Source: Enterococcus moraviensis ATCC BAA-383
GTDB taxonomy: Bacteria > Bacillota > Bacilli > Lactobacillales > Enterococcaceae
Length of the DNA: 64,000 nucleotides
Direction of reading: 5' to 3'
Assembly: GCF_000407445.1 (NCBI RefSeq)
Contig: NZ_ASWB01000001.1
Location: 1,199,042-1,263,041 of the forward strand
Below are positions 1 to 9,223 of this stretch, piece by piece; within the stretch, counting starts at the first letter, position 1; each line of letters begins with the position of its first letter. The translations under genes were made by a program, and so were the position numbers. The notes below the pieces were generated by a model that was not told the DNA's origin, made no database searches, and saw nothing but the letters and a program-made list of their open reading frames with translations.

Positions 1-344
1 TAAGCTTTTGGATGTGTGTTACTTGCGCCATGAATGATAAAGTCATATTGAACATCAGATGATAACGGTTCTAAAATATCGCCTATCACTAAATGAAAAT
101 TACTATCATCCTTATAGTTACTAAATCTTGATTCTAACTTAGTTTGATTTCTTCCCATTGCGTAAACAGAAATATTTAGATCTTGCTTTTCATTTATAGA
201 CATCAAACAATCAATCAAAAATGTACCGATCATTCCTGAGGCACCGACAAACAATAAAGATTTATTGCTTAGTTTTTCCCAGTTTAATGGATTGCCAATT
301 ACTTTTTCAATATCTTTTTGATAATCAAGATTTCTCGAAAACAT
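1..344 (-). CDS. NAD-dependent epimerase/dehydratase family protein (partial, N-terminus only)
   Basis: The first 114 codons of a minus-strand gene run off the left edge. A Rossmann motif (FVGASGMIG, about residues 32-40) and a later YDFIIHGASNTHP stretch match extended short-chain dehydrogenases of the NAD-dependent epimerase type. The ATG at 342-344 follows an AGGAGA ribosome site. The gene starts 9 bp after the IspD-like gene, so the two are almost certainly co-transcribed and the enzyme probably makes or modifies the sugar or polyol that is activated with CDP. Its exact substrate cannot be told from the fragment. It could be a reductase partner of a TarI-like enzyme or a plain sugar epimerase. 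Confidence 0.8.
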   Translation of the reverse strand, partial: MFSRNLDYQKDIEKVIGNPLNWEKLSNKSLLFVGASGMIGTFLIDCLMSINEKQDLNISVYAMGRNQTKLESRFSNYKDDSNFHLVIGDILEPLSSDVQYDFIIHGASNTHPKA

Positions 345-353
345 ATTTTTCTC

Positions 354-1058
354 CTATTCTTCTTTCATCCTAAGATATCCTTTAAACAATTGAAGATCAT
401 CTTGTGTCGTCAATTTAATATTTTTATCTGAACCCACAGCAAAATAAAGCGTTTCTCCTAGATCCACCATCATCGTATTCGTATATGATGACTCAGAGAT
501 ACCAATTCCTTCTCTAAACGCTTTTTCATAAGCCCAAACAAGTTTATCAAACTGGTATGCTTGTGGTGTGGATACCCTTCTCAATGTTTCTCTATTAATA
601 TATTGTTTTGTTGTTTCTTCTGTTTCTTTCACAAAAATTTGTTCATTGTAAGGTAAAGAGGTTACAGCATTGCCAAATTCTTTACATTTTACGATAACAT
701 CTGAAAGAACGATTTCATCCACTAATGGACGAATGCCATCATGAATAACGACCGTGTCATCTTCTGTTGAGTGCGCTTTAAGAAAATCAACACCATTTCT
801 GATAGATTCTTGTCCGCTGTTCCCACCTTCAATAATCCAGGCTAATTTATCAATATGGTACTCTTTTGCATAGGCGTGCAACGTATCTTCCCAGCCTTTT
901 TTACAAACGACTAAAATTCTATCGATCATCGGATGTTTTTGGAAAGATTCCAACGTATAAATAATAATTGGCTTATCTTCCACCATAATGAATTGTTTCG
1001 GGATATCTTGTCCCATTCTTTTGCCTACTCCACCGGCAATAATCAGTGCTGTAATCAT
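354..1058 (-). CDS. IspD/TarI-family cytidylyltransferase
   Basis: This 234-residue nucleotidyltransferase has the IspD/TarI signature near the N-terminus (IIAGGVGKRMGQDIPKQF, residues 6-23) and a normal family length. IspD makes CDP-methylerythritol for isoprenoids; TarI makes CDP-ribitol for teichoic acids. Here the gene overlaps licD by 4 bp (ATGA) and is followed by an epimerase at the decoration end of an epa cluster. A surface-polymer role (CDP-ribitol or another CDP-polyol) is therefore more likely than an isoprenoid role. That choice is inference from context. Known Epa polymers of E. faecalis carry teichoic-acid-like decorations, which fits. Confidence 0.85.
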   Translation of the reverse strand: MITALIIAGGVGKRMGQDIPKQFIMVEDKPIIIYTLESFQKHPMIDRILVVCKKGWEDTLHAYAKEYHIDKLAWIIEGGNSGQESIRNGVDFLKAHSTEDDTVVIHDGIRPLVDEIVLSDVIVKCKEFGNAVTSLPYNEQIFVKETEETTKQYINRETLRRVSTPQAYQFDKLVWAYEKAFREGIGISESSYTNTMMVDLGETLYFAVGSDKNIKLTTQDDLQLFKGYLRMKEE

Positions 1059-1942
1059 TTATTTTCCTCCTTCAAACTTTGTACGCAATAATAAGTTCCT
1101 TTATACTTTTTATACGAGTGTTTGGTATCAATCAAAACTGCTTCATGGTGAGAAACTCGATCTTTTTCATCAGGTAACTCCATGTAATTACCAAAAACTT
1201 GAGTCAAATAATTGTCATAGCCCACTGGTACAGGCATATAAGTATCTTCAAAAGGCAGATATTCTGCTTTTTCAAAATCTTTTCTCTTATACAAATTCCC
1301 CATATATCTTGGTCCAACACATAGCTCAGTTACAAATTCACACTGATCAAAATCATATTTTGACATCTGTTTACTTGCGAATGACCAAATCATATAGCGG
1401 CCTTTTTTTGTCGGAATCAATTTCAGCAATACTCGACTACCCAAAGCCATGATTCCACCGTGCTTTTCAGGTACTACTTGTGAACAAAACAACGCATAAA
1501 TAAGGGCCCATCCTTTTTGGATTTTCCTTTTTATTGTTGAATCTGGCGCACCATCCAAAGGAAAAATATCAATAGGTAACCCATGAGGGATGTCTAGATA
1601 TTCTTGATATGGCTTAATGAATGTCGTATTATTCGCTCGAATCGTGGTAAAAGAATTATGGTCAATAAATGTTTTAGATGGTCTCAAAATCGAATATTTT
1701 TCTATATCCGCGTGTTCAGTCCATAACGCATAAAGCTTTTCATAATCCTTACGAGGCATAAAGAAATCCAAGTCATCATCCCAAGGTATAAATCCTTCAT
1801 TTCTAACCGTTCCAATACAGCCTCCACCGCAAAAATAACATAATAATTGATATTTTTCGCAAAAGCTAACGAAATATTTTGCCATTTCTAAATTTATTTT
1901 TTGAATTTCTTTTATCTGCTCTGTATTTTCTATATCATTCAT
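1055..1942 (-). CDS. LicD-family phosphotransferase
   Basis: A 295-residue protein with the LicD core: a CGGGCIGTVRNEGFIPW stretch followed by DDDLDF at residues 55-60, the acidic metal-binding motif of this nucleotidyltransferase-fold family. LicD proteins transfer phosphocholine or other phospho-polyols from CDP-linked donors to surface glycans. The gene overlaps the downstream IspD-like gene by 4 bp, which would supply the CDP-activated donor, so the pair looks like a donor-synthesis and transfer module. There is no signal peptide or membrane segment, so it probably acts on lipid-linked polymer at the cytoplasmic face. The transferred group is not predictable from sequence alone. Confidence 0.88.
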   Translation of the reverse strand: MNDIENTEQIKEIQKINLEMAKYFVSFCEKYQLLCYFCGGGCIGTVRNEGFIPWDDDLDFFMPRKDYEKLYALWTEHADIEKYSILRPSKTFIDHNSFTTIRANNTTFIKPYQEYLDIPHGLPIDIFPLDGAPDSTIKRKIQKGWALIYALFCSQVVPEKHGGIMALGSRVLLKLIPTKKGRYMIWSFASKQMSKYDFDQCEFVTELCVGPRYMGNLYKRKDFEKAEYLPFEDTYMPVPVGYDNYLTQVFGNYMELPDEKDRVSHHEAVLIDTKHSYKKYKGTYYCVQSLKEENK

Positions 1943-2132
1943 GGTTGAATACTAAGCTCCTCAAAACACTTAATTTTTTTCAAAAATACACCTTGTCCAT
2001 TCTCTCATATCTGCTAAAAACTTTCAATAACTTCCCTTATATCTTAATGTAACTGTAAAAGACAATGGCGACTATATAGATTAATAGGCTCTTTACTTAG
2101 TTTACTATTTACTCAAAAAAATACTGAGATCA

Positions 2133-2155
2133 AGTATCAGAGAAATTCTGATACT
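2133..2155 (-). terminator. Hairpin between the GT-C-like gene and licD
   Basis: A perfect 9-bp inverted repeat (AGTATCAGA / TCTGATACT, 5-nt loop) lies 60 bp downstream of the membrane-protein gene. On the minus strand a seven-T run starts about 11 nt after the stem, so it may be a weak terminator or an mRNA-end hairpin. The rest of 1943-2214 is AT-rich with no recognisable gene. Confidence 0.45.
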
Positions 2156-2214
2156 CTACCCCAGCATTATTAATGATAAAAATTTAATACAACATATAGT
2201 TTTTATAAAGCAGA

Positions 2215-3771
2215 CTATTTTTTGATGTTTTCTTCTGATTTTTGAAATAATAACCCTATTGCTAAAATAGCTGGTATAAAAATCCCCATAGAATACCTTG
2301 GACTAGACTCCCATATCAATAAAAATACAAAATATCCCGTTATATAAATACTACTAAAAAATATAAATGGATTTATAACTTTGAAAAATTTAATTGCAGA
2401 AAAAACAATACCTAAATAAATCAAATATTGGATGACCATCATGATTGAATAAATAATCAAACCACTGAAATTATTTTTGAAAACCCACATTTTTTCTTGA
2501 CTTCTTCCAGTACCCAAAAAGACTTCAAAAGAAGATTTTAAATCTCCTGAACCCCACGTTACAGAAACTTTGTTATTAAGTGCCTTAATTAGCTGTATCA
2601 GATTCATGGCTTTAAGTCTTTGTTTAATAACTTTAATATGTTCTACTTGAATTTTCTTTTTTGACATTTTTTTATCTAAAAACATATCCCAAGTAAATCG
2701 TTGCTCAGTTGAATTATAAGCGCCAACTGTCCATTTAGCTTTGTTCTCATTAGGCAAGTCATCAGGAATAGGCGTATTATGTAACCCCATCATTATATAA
2801 TGAGTATTAGGTTGCCCATAATTTTTATCTGGAAATAGATTCTGAGAATCGATAAATTGTCCCCATAAAAAATTGCCGAAAAATAAGAATATAAAAGGAA
2901 CCAGGCCTATGACTCTTCTCTTTCCATTATTATATAATAATAAAAATAAGGATAGCGCAATCACTAATATAAGCACCGTTCCCTTACTAATAAAACCTAA
3001 CACACAAAAAATAGAGGTTAATATGATATAAAGATAGCTGAATTTATTTGTTCCTTCATTTGTTATTTTTAAATAGCCCGTAAAGAAGAACAACGTTAAT
3101 GACATGAAAAATAGCGATAATATATCTGTATAAGCAACAGGAACATGTAACGTAATTTGAATAGCAAAAACAAGAATCTGAATAGTTACTAAGGACACTA
3201 AATTACTGACTTTCAAATTCTTTAATGATAAAAAGGTCAATAGAATCGTGATTATATGCATTAGACTAAATACTATAATAATTGAACTGTAGTTATGACC
3301 AAAAAAAGTCCGAATAGCTGAAAAAATATACATTAAAAGAAGATTTTGAGGGTTAGAATACATATAATTATATCCCCACTTCTCACCAATAGATAACTGA
3401 TCCAAAAATTTTAATGTAATTGCAGCGTCATCTACAGCTTGTTTAAAGCCAATAAATTTGATAAACAGTAATAGCGAGATAAAATAGATTATCAATTCTA
3501 TCGTAAAAAAAATAAAAGTGAATTTATTACTTAGTACCCATTTTTTTGTCCCTTTCGCTAAAAAATGGGCAATAATAGGATACAAAAGTAACGTAAAAAC
3601 GAAACAACTAATATTAATCAAGATAATCGTTTTGGTTGAATGAACATTTCTAAATAGCGAAAATATTTCCCCAATCCTAGGAGAAAAAATTGTCGTAAAA
3701 ACAGCCCATAACATTGTAAAAATAGATGCTACTAAGAAAAATGTATAAATATAATTCAAATATTTTTTCAT
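2215..3771 (-). CDS. Polytopic membrane protein, probable GT-C-fold glycosyltransferase
   Basis: About 518 residues with some ten or more hydrophobic segments. An acidic pair in the first extracytoplasmic loop (FKQAVDDAAITLKFLD) sits where GT-C/GT39-type transferases keep their catalytic acid, followed by a loop rich in aromatic residues (WGYNYMYSNPQN). GT-C enzymes move sugars from undecaprenyl-phosphate donors on the outer membrane face, so a role in decorating the Epa polymer is likely but inferred. The ATG at 3769-3771 is chosen because AGAGGTGG lies just upstream; an in-frame ATG 22 codons earlier has no good ribosome site. The acceptor is unknown. Confidence 0.65.
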   Translation of the reverse strand: MKKYLNYIYTFFLVASIFTMLWAVFTTIFSPRIGEIFSLFRNVHSTKTIILINISCFVFTLLLYPIIAHFLAKGTKKWVLSNKFTFIFFTIELIIYFISLLLFIKFIGFKQAVDDAAITLKFLDQLSIGEKWGYNYMYSNPQNLLLMYIFSAIRTFFGHNYSSIIIVFSLMHIITILLTFLSLKNLKVSNLVSLVTIQILVFAIQITLHVPVAYTDILSLFFMSLTLFFFTGYLKITNEGTNKFSYLYIILTSIFCVLGFISKGTVLILVIALSLFLLLYNNGKRRVIGLVPFIFLFFGNFLWGQFIDSQNLFPDKNYGQPNTHYIMMGLHNTPIPDDLPNENKAKWTVGAYNSTEQRFTWDMFLDKKMSKKKIQVEHIKVIKQRLKAMNLIQLIKALNNKVSVTWGSGDLKSSFEVFLGTGRSQEKMWVFKNNFSGLIIYSIMMVIQYLIYLGIVFSAIKFFKVINPFIFFSSIYITGYFVFLLIWESSPRYSMGIFIPAILAIGLLFQKSEENIKK

Positions 3772-3960
3772 ATGCCACCTCTTTATAATCGTTATCTCTA
3801 CACCTTTTAATCTTGAGTCTGCTAACGAATAGAACAAATCTTCTTAAAACATACTAAGTTTAATGATATCTTTACATCCAAAGTATAGACCATCGCTGAC
3901 AAATAAATTTGCTAGAGATGGTCATTCATTTTGATATCGTTACTTTATTTATTGATCCAA

Positions 3961-6447
3961 CTACTTATCGAAACCTTTTGCATCCATCCAGCCAATTACT
4001 TCTCCATCTACTTTGAATTGGTACCACGTGGCTTTTACTGTTTTTGCTTCTTTAATGATTTCTACATCTTTTCCAGCGTACGTTGGGCTACTTGCTAGTC
4101 TTGGATTGTTGCCTTCCGTGTAATAGATTTTATTGTAGATGCCGTGGTTTTGATTTGAACTTACTTTTGCTTTGAAGTTGACTGCTTTCTCATATTCGAT
4201 CGCGTCATACTTATCGAAACCTTTTGCATCCATCCAGCCAATTACTTCTCCATCTACTTTGAATTGGTACCACGTAGCTTTTACTGTTTTCGCTTCTTTA
4301 ATGATTTCTACATCTTTTCCAGCGTACGTTGGGCTACTTGCTAGTCTTGGATTGTTGCCTTCCGTGTAATAGATTTTATTGTAGATGCCGTGGTTTTGAT
4401 TTGAACTTACTTTTGCTTTGAAGTTGACTGCTTTCTCATATTCAATCGCGTCATAAGTGTCAAATCCTTTCGCATCCATCCAACCTACGACGACACCATT
4501 TACTTTGAATTGGTACCACGTGGCTTTTACTGTTTTCGCTTCTTTAATGATCTCTACATCTTTTCCAGCGTACGTTGGACTACTTGCTAGTCTTGGATTA
4601 TTGCTTTCCGTGTAATAGATTTTATTGTAGATGCCGTGGTTTTGATTTGAACTTACTTTTGCTTTGAAGTTGACTGTTTTCTCATATTCGATCGCGTCAT
4701 AAGTGTCAAATCCTTTCGCATCCATCCAACCTACGACGACACCGTTTACTTTGAATTGGTACCACGTTGCTTTTACTGTTTTCGCTTCTTTAATGATCTC
4801 TACATCTTTTCCAGCGTACGTTGGGCTACTTGCTAGTCTTGGATTGTTGCCTTCCGTGTAATAGATTTTATTGTAGATGCCGTGGTTTTGATTTGAACTT
4901 ACTTTTGCTTTGAAGTTGACTGCTTTCTCATATTCGATCGCGTCATACTTATCGAAACCTTTTCCATCCATCCAGCCAATTACTTCTCCATCTACTTTGA
5001 ATTGGTACCATGTGGCTTTTGTTGTTTTCGCTTCTTTAATGATTTCTACATCTTTTCCAGCGTACGTTGGGCTACTTGCTAGTCTTGGATTGTTGCCTTC
5101 CGTGTAATAGATTTTATTGTAGATGCCGTGGTTTTGATTTGAACTTACTTTTGCTTTGAAGCTGACTGTTTTCTCATATTCGATCGCGTCATAAGTGTCA
5201 AATCCTTTCGCATCCATCCAACCTACGACGACACCGTTTACTTTGAATTGGTACCACGTTGCTTTTACTGTTTTCGCTTCTTTAATGATCTCTACATCTT
5301 TTCCAGCGTACGTTGGGCTACTTGCTAGTCTTGGGTTATCTCCCTCAGTATTGTAAATTTTGCTATAAATCCCATGATTTTGTCCACTTTTTATAATCCC
5401 TTTAACGTTTACATCTTTCTCATAATCTATAAGATCATAAGAATCTCCTGAACTTAGAAACAAATTATTATACGAAATATTGACATCAAATTTACCACCT
5501 ATTCCAGTATTAACATTTGGGAAAGTTACCTCTGAGGACCATTGCCATGCTGCATAATTTGTATGAAGTAAATTTGTATTTACAGGATTGTATGGATACT
5601 GAGCGACCCAACTATTCTGTAAACCTAGAACAGCTGTATCTAATATTTTTCTGTTGAACCAATCAAACATAGAATAATGAGCAACTTTATTATAGCCCCA
5701 AGCATTTAATCTATTTCGAAATACTACTGAATTAGCCGTTACATTTCCTTTCGCCATATCTATTTGTTCTGCATCGTTTACCATTACTGTATTCTTAGAC
5801 AGACCTAGCGCAGAAGCTTGACTTGCAAAAAAGTCAGCTTCTGCTTCAGCCATTTTTGCATCAGAAAACCAACTATAATGATATACCGACACAGATAAAC
5901 CAGCTTGTTTAGCATTTTCAATTTGAGTTTTTGCATATGGATTGACATAGGTCGTAAACTCCGTTAATTTTACAACGACTCCCGTTACTCCATATCTTTT
6001 CATTATATTGTAATCGTTAACTGATATATTACCATTGTGTGAAGATACATCGATAAAGTTGATTGACGGTCTATTCGGCTCTGTTGCCGCAAAATAAGGA
6101 ACTGAAAGTGCATAAGAACGCAATTGTGGCGTTTCAACTAAATCTGAACGTCGATTAGGATCTGCCGGTAAAAAATCCGGATTTTTTTGCGCTTGTTTGC
6201 CCATTGGCGAATTATTGCTCTCAGTGATTTCTATCTCTTGTGAAGAGTTCGTCTCCTCTTCTTTCGATTGATTGTCACTCTCCATTTGTGTTGAATTATT
6301 TGACTCTTCTGTCTCACTAATACTGCTTGTTGTTTCCGTTGTCTGTTCAGTAGAGCTTACTACTTCAGTATTTTCGTTTGCCCAAGCTTGGGAATTGAAA
6401 CCAGTAATAGCAACAAGTACTCCTATTAAAATAAAATTTTTTTTCAT
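3961..6447 (-). CDS. Secreted GH25 muramidase with six GW modules
   Basis: A signal peptide (MKKNFILIGVLVAITGF) is followed by a Ser/Thr/Glu-rich linker to about residue 90 and a GH25 lysozyme domain at about 125-330 (FIDVSSHNG, then VMVNDAEQ with the catalytic Asp/Glu pair, then AAWQWSSE). The C-terminal half is six tandem 82-residue GW (SH3-like) modules ending in GWMDAKGF. GH25 enzymes cut the MurNAc-GlcNAc bond of peptidoglycan; GW modules usually hold proteins on wall polymers such as lipoteichoic acid. The ATG at 6445-6447 is preferred over the TTG just before it because AGAGGA is 7 nt away. It is unusual to find a wall hydrolase inside the epa decoration region. Confidence 0.92.
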   Translation of the reverse strand: MKKNFILIGVLVAITGFNSQAWANENTEVVSSTEQTTETTSSISETEESNNSTQMESDNQSKEEETNSSQEIEITESNNSPMGKQAQKNPDFLPADPNRRSDLVETPQLRSYALSVPYFAATEPNRPSINFIDVSSHNGNISVNDYNIMKRYGVTGVVVKLTEFTTYVNPYAKTQIENAKQAGLSVSVYHYSWFSDAKMAEAEADFFASQASALGLSKNTVMVNDAEQIDMAKGNVTANSVVFRNRLNAWGYNKVAHYSMFDWFNRKILDTAVLGLQNSWVAQYPYNPVNTNLLHTNYAAWQWSSEVTFPNVNTGIGGKFDVNISYNNLFLSSGDSYDLIDYEKDVNVKGIIKSGQNHGIYSKIYNTEGDNPRLASSPTYAGKDVEIIKEAKTVKATWYQFKVNGVVVGWMDAKGFDTYDAIEYEKTVSFKAKVSSNQNHGIYNKIYYTEGNNPRLASSPTYAGKDVEIIKEAKTTKATWYQFKVDGEVIGWMDGKGFDKYDAIEYEKAVNFKAKVSSNQNHGIYNKIYYTEGNNPRLASSPTYAGKDVEIIKEAKTVKATWYQFKVNGVVVGWMDAKGFDTYDAIEYEKTVNFKAKVSSNQNHGIYNKIYYTESNNPRLASSPTYAGKDVEIIKEAKTVKATWYQFKVNGVVVGWMDAKGFDTYDAIEYEKAVNFKAKVSSNQNHGIYNKIYYTEGNNPRLASSPTYAGKDVEIIKEAKTVKATWYQFKVDGEVIGWMDAKGFDKYDAIEYEKAVNFKAKVSSNQNHGIYNKIYYTEGNNPRLASSPTYAGKDVEIIKEAKTVKATWYQFKVDGEVIGWMDAKGFDK
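3964..5439 (-). repeat. Six tandem 246-bp repeats encoding GW modules
   Basis: Six in-frame copies of a 246-bp unit fill this span, with long stretches identical between copies. The first (N-terminal) copy is divergent in its first 40 codons. The others differ mainly in two alternative endings: NGVVVGW...FDT and DGEVIGW...FDK. In N-to-C order the endings read N, D, N, N, D, D, which suggests copies were shuffled by recombination. The array ends exactly at the stop codon. Confidence 0.95.
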
Positions 6448-6852
6448 CAAATATTCCTCTCATAATTATTTAATATGCCCATCAACTTATTCAAAATCCA
6501 ACAGTTCATGATTTTATTCTTAAAATTAGTCGTATCAAATTTTTTCAACTCGATTATTGAGTTCATTAAACATATTTAGTTTGTTAAAATTTTCATATAA
6601 ATGATCTAGTACGTTTATAACTCAATGTTCCTATGTATGTAGATTGGTCTTCATAATATTTTATGTACAAGTTAAAACAGCTTCTAGCTACTCATAACTT
6701 TATGGTCACTATAAATCAACAAAATGCTAAATACTTATTAAAATAGAGTCAGGATTCCTTATAAACAAGTGTATATTTACAAGGAAATCCCTTCTAAAAT
6801 GGCAGATAACACAACAGCGAAAGTATTCATCTTATTTAATCAACTTATATCT
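6448..6852. other. 405-bp AT-rich intergenic stretch with one hairpin
   Basis: No gene or clear promoter is seen between the GH25 gene and the GT2 gene. An imperfect inverted repeat at 6751-6790 (arms AGGATTCCTTATAAA and TTTACAAGGAAATCC) could form a hairpin in the GT2 transcript, but it has no T-run typical of a terminator. The promoter of the GH25 gene should lie here. Confidence 0.4.
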
Positions 6853-7677
6853 TTAATTTCTAAGTTGTTTTTTATAAAACGAGCCTCTTAGTTTATTCGG
6901 CATTAAACTAATGATTGTATGGACTAAAGAAACAAATAGGAAATCATTGATTTTACCCAAACCCTTTTTGTAAATAATCCATCTAGCTTTTAGCCCTGGA
7001 ATCAAGTAGGAAACTCCACCTCTTCTAGAATACATTTCAGCCCCTGTTCTTGCATAGACAAGAGTCTGTTGTAAGTTTAAACTTACTGAATTCTCTTTCA
7101 AAAGACGCACCCATAAATAATAATCCTCAAATCCTGGCAAAGGCTGATAATTTCCAACTGCTATGACTGCCTCTTTTTTGAACATTATTGTCATATGATT
7201 AAATGGATTTCTTCGTTTTGAATAGGCTCTAATTGCTTCATTAGTTTCAGGCATAAGTTTTCTTGCAAGCTCATTATCAGGTGTTCCTTCAAATTCAATA
7301 ATATTTGAACCCAAGATCGTTAACTTGTCATTCTTTAAAAACTCTTGATACTGTACTTCTAAACGACTTTCAACCATGATATCATCTGTGTCCATTCGAG
7401 CTATCAAAGAATTTCTACACTCCTCTACTCCAATAGCTAAAGCCGTACCAAGCCCTTGGTTCTCTTCCAGTGAAATCACTGTGAGTTGTTCACCAAGCTT
7501 TTCTTTGTACTGCTGAATGATCTCATAAAGTTCATCTGTCAACGGACCGTCTTCCACTAAAAGAATCTCTTCTGGTTTTACAGTTTGATTGATGGTACTT
7601 TCCATAGCTTCAATAAAGTATTCTGGTTTCTCTTTGATATAGATCGACATTAATACACTAACAGCTATTGTTTCCAT
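6853..7677 (-). CDS. Family 2 glycosyltransferase
   Basis: A 274-residue GT2 with the usual N-terminal nucleotide-sugar fold: VSVLMSIY near residue 7, LLVEDGPLTDEL, then the metal-binding ARMDTDD at about residue 95 and a GFEDYYLW acceptor-side motif. It is cytosolic, with a C-terminal basic/hydrophobic tail that may touch the membrane. It lies 14 bp downstream of epaR and is probably co-transcribed with it, in the place where E. faecalis strains carry variable Epa glycosyltransferases. The donor sugar and linkage cannot be predicted. Confidence 0.88.
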   Translation of the reverse strand: METIAVSVLMSIYIKEKPEYFIEAMESTINQTVKPEEILLVEDGPLTDELYEIIQQYKEKLGEQLTVISLEENQGLGTALAIGVEECRNSLIARMDTDDIMVESRLEVQYQEFLKNDKLTILGSNIIEFEGTPDNELARKLMPETNEAIRAYSKRRNPFNHMTIMFKKEAVIAVGNYQPLPGFEDYYLWVRLLKENSVSLNLQQTLVYARTGAEMYSRRGGVSYLIPGLKARWIIYKKGLGKINDFLFVSLVHTIISLMPNKLRGSFYKKQLRN

Positions 7678-7691
7678 TCATTTCACTCGTT

Positions 7692-9086
7692 TCATCTAAA
7701 TAAATCAATTTTGTTTTCGCTTAAAAAAGAAAGATTTTTCTCACTGCGCTCAACTTCTTCTACGCCTTGAGAGGATACTTTATCAAATAAAATCTTGATC
7801 GTTTGCAATAATATTTTTAAATCTAACATCAACGAATAATTTTTAATATACAACAAATCAAAATTCAACTTGCTATTATAATCTGATGCATATTTCCCAT
7901 AGACTTGGGCATATCCAGTAATTCCAGCTCTTACATTGTGTCTTAAATAATATTGAGGGTTTTCACTATTGAATTGATCCACAAAAAATGGTCTTTCTGG
8001 TCTAGGACCCACAATCGCCATGTCTCCACGAATAACATTGATCAACTGAGGCAACTCATCTATTCTAAGTGCTCGTAAGTATTTACCAACACCTGTGACC
8101 CGGCTATCATTGCTTGTCGATAATACTGGTCCAGATTTAGCTTCTGCTGTTGCAGACATCGTTCTAAATTTCAAAATAGGAAACTCTTTTTGATTTAATG
8201 TAATCCTAGTCTGTTTGTAAATAACAGGACCAGGTGATGTTACTTTAACAAGGATTGCTGCGATCAACATCAATGGAGATGCAATCACTAATAAAACCAA
8301 TGATAACGTGATGTCAAACAAGCGCTTAATGAAATTGTCTTCGCCTTTTATTCTGAAGTCTGAAACTTCTATAATACTTTCATCTTCAAAGTTCATCATG
8401 TTAGGTTTCAACATGATCAGATTCTCAAAGCTAGTATTTAAAAAGAGTTTCTTTTCAGCTTTTGTGACAAGTTTATAAATTTTGAATTTTTCATTTTCAT
8501 CGATATGACTAGCTATATAAACGATATCTATTTGATCGAGTAACTTTGTTAGATTTTCGTAATAATGATCGACAATAACAGTTGTAACTTGGTGTTTTTT
8601 ATTCTTATGACTAACAAAATTCTGTGTTGCAGAAACAACACTTTCCTCTGTTCCAATAATGACAACTTTTTTGATTGAGCTTACTTTCAAGTATAAAAAA
8701 TAGACAATGATTCGCCAAAGACTCAGTAATATGACACTCACAATAAATGTATAAATCAGAACAGATCTAGGAAACGTAAACCAACGACCAGCAAATGTTA
8801 TGGTCATTATAAAAAGGATTGTTAAAAATTGGCTGATAACTGTCACAAAAACAATGTCATTGATCGTTCGATTATAAAAAACATACGCACCCAATAACAA
8901 ATTTAAAAAGACAAAAAATAGTGAGATGTAAATAGCAGACTTTTCATATGAGACAAAATTATATGAAGGAATGTTAAATCCAAATTTAATCCAAAATCCA
9001 ACCAATACAGAAAAATTAAAGACCAAAACATCTACGATAATGATCGCAATTCGTTTTGCATTATTCCATTCATTTTTAGTTGACAT
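7692..9086 (-). CDS. epaR: Polyprenyl-phosphate sugar-1-phosphate transferase EpaR
   Basis: At 464 residues it has an N-terminal block of about four membrane segments, a degenerate nucleotide-binding middle domain (VVIIGTEESVV), one more membrane segment, and a C-terminal bacterial sugar transferase domain from about residue 254. That domain contains KRLFDITLSL, SPGPVIYKQTRI, KFRTM and the catalytic-type DELPQLINVIRGDMAIVGP. Such enzymes load a sugar-1-phosphate on undecaprenyl phosphate at the cytoplasmic face and start a repeat unit. It is the last gene of the conserved epa core order. EpaA is a second, unrelated initiating enzyme in the same locus, so EpaR probably starts the decoration polymer. 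A strong AGGAAGG ribosome site precedes the start. Confidence 0.9.
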   Translation of the reverse strand: MSTKNEWNNAKRIAIIIVDVLVFNFSVLVGFWIKFGFNIPSYNFVSYEKSAIYISLFFVFLNLLLGAYVFYNRTINDIVFVTVISQFLTILFIMTITFAGRWFTFPRSVLIYTFIVSVILLSLWRIIVYFLYLKVSSIKKVVIIGTEESVVSATQNFVSHKNKKHQVTTVIVDHYYENLTKLLDQIDIVYIASHIDENEKFKIYKLVTKAEKKLFLNTSFENLIMLKPNMMNFEDESIIEVSDFRIKGEDNFIKRLFDITLSLVLLVIASPLMLIAAILVKVTSPGPVIYKQTRITLNQKEFPILKFRTMSATAEAKSGPVLSTSNDSRVTGVGKYLRALRIDELPQLINVIRGDMAIVGPRPERPFFVDQFNSENPQYYLRHNVRAGITGYAQVYGKYASDYNSKLNFDLLYIKNYSLMLDLKILLQTIKILFDKVSSQGVEEVERSEKNLSFLSENKIDLFR

Positions 9087-9223
9087 TTTTTACCTTCCTT
9101 CCTAACAAAACAAAATATTTATAACTTTCACTAAATTGTATCTTTAGTAAAAAAACTTCAAGTTTCATGTTACCACATTGAGGCTTAAAAAAAAACAACA
9201 ACTTAACTGACCGAACGACCTAC

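Noticed and set aside
988..1452. Plus-strand open frame of 154 codons over the ispD/licD genes
   Set aside because: It lies opposite two well-supported genes, has no ribosome site and no recognisable family.
3888..3925. Hairpin GACCATC...GATGGTC after the GH25 gene as terminator
   Set aside because: The arms are only 7 bp around a long loop and no T-run follows on the minus strand, so I could not support it.
4172..5107. Two near-identical 65-codon plus-strand frames
   Set aside because: They are antisense images of the GW repeats, 738 bp (three repeat units) apart; their similarity is explained by the repeat.
3964..5439. Possible CRISPR array because of regular spacing
   Set aside because: The 246-bp units are coding, contiguous and without unique spacers.
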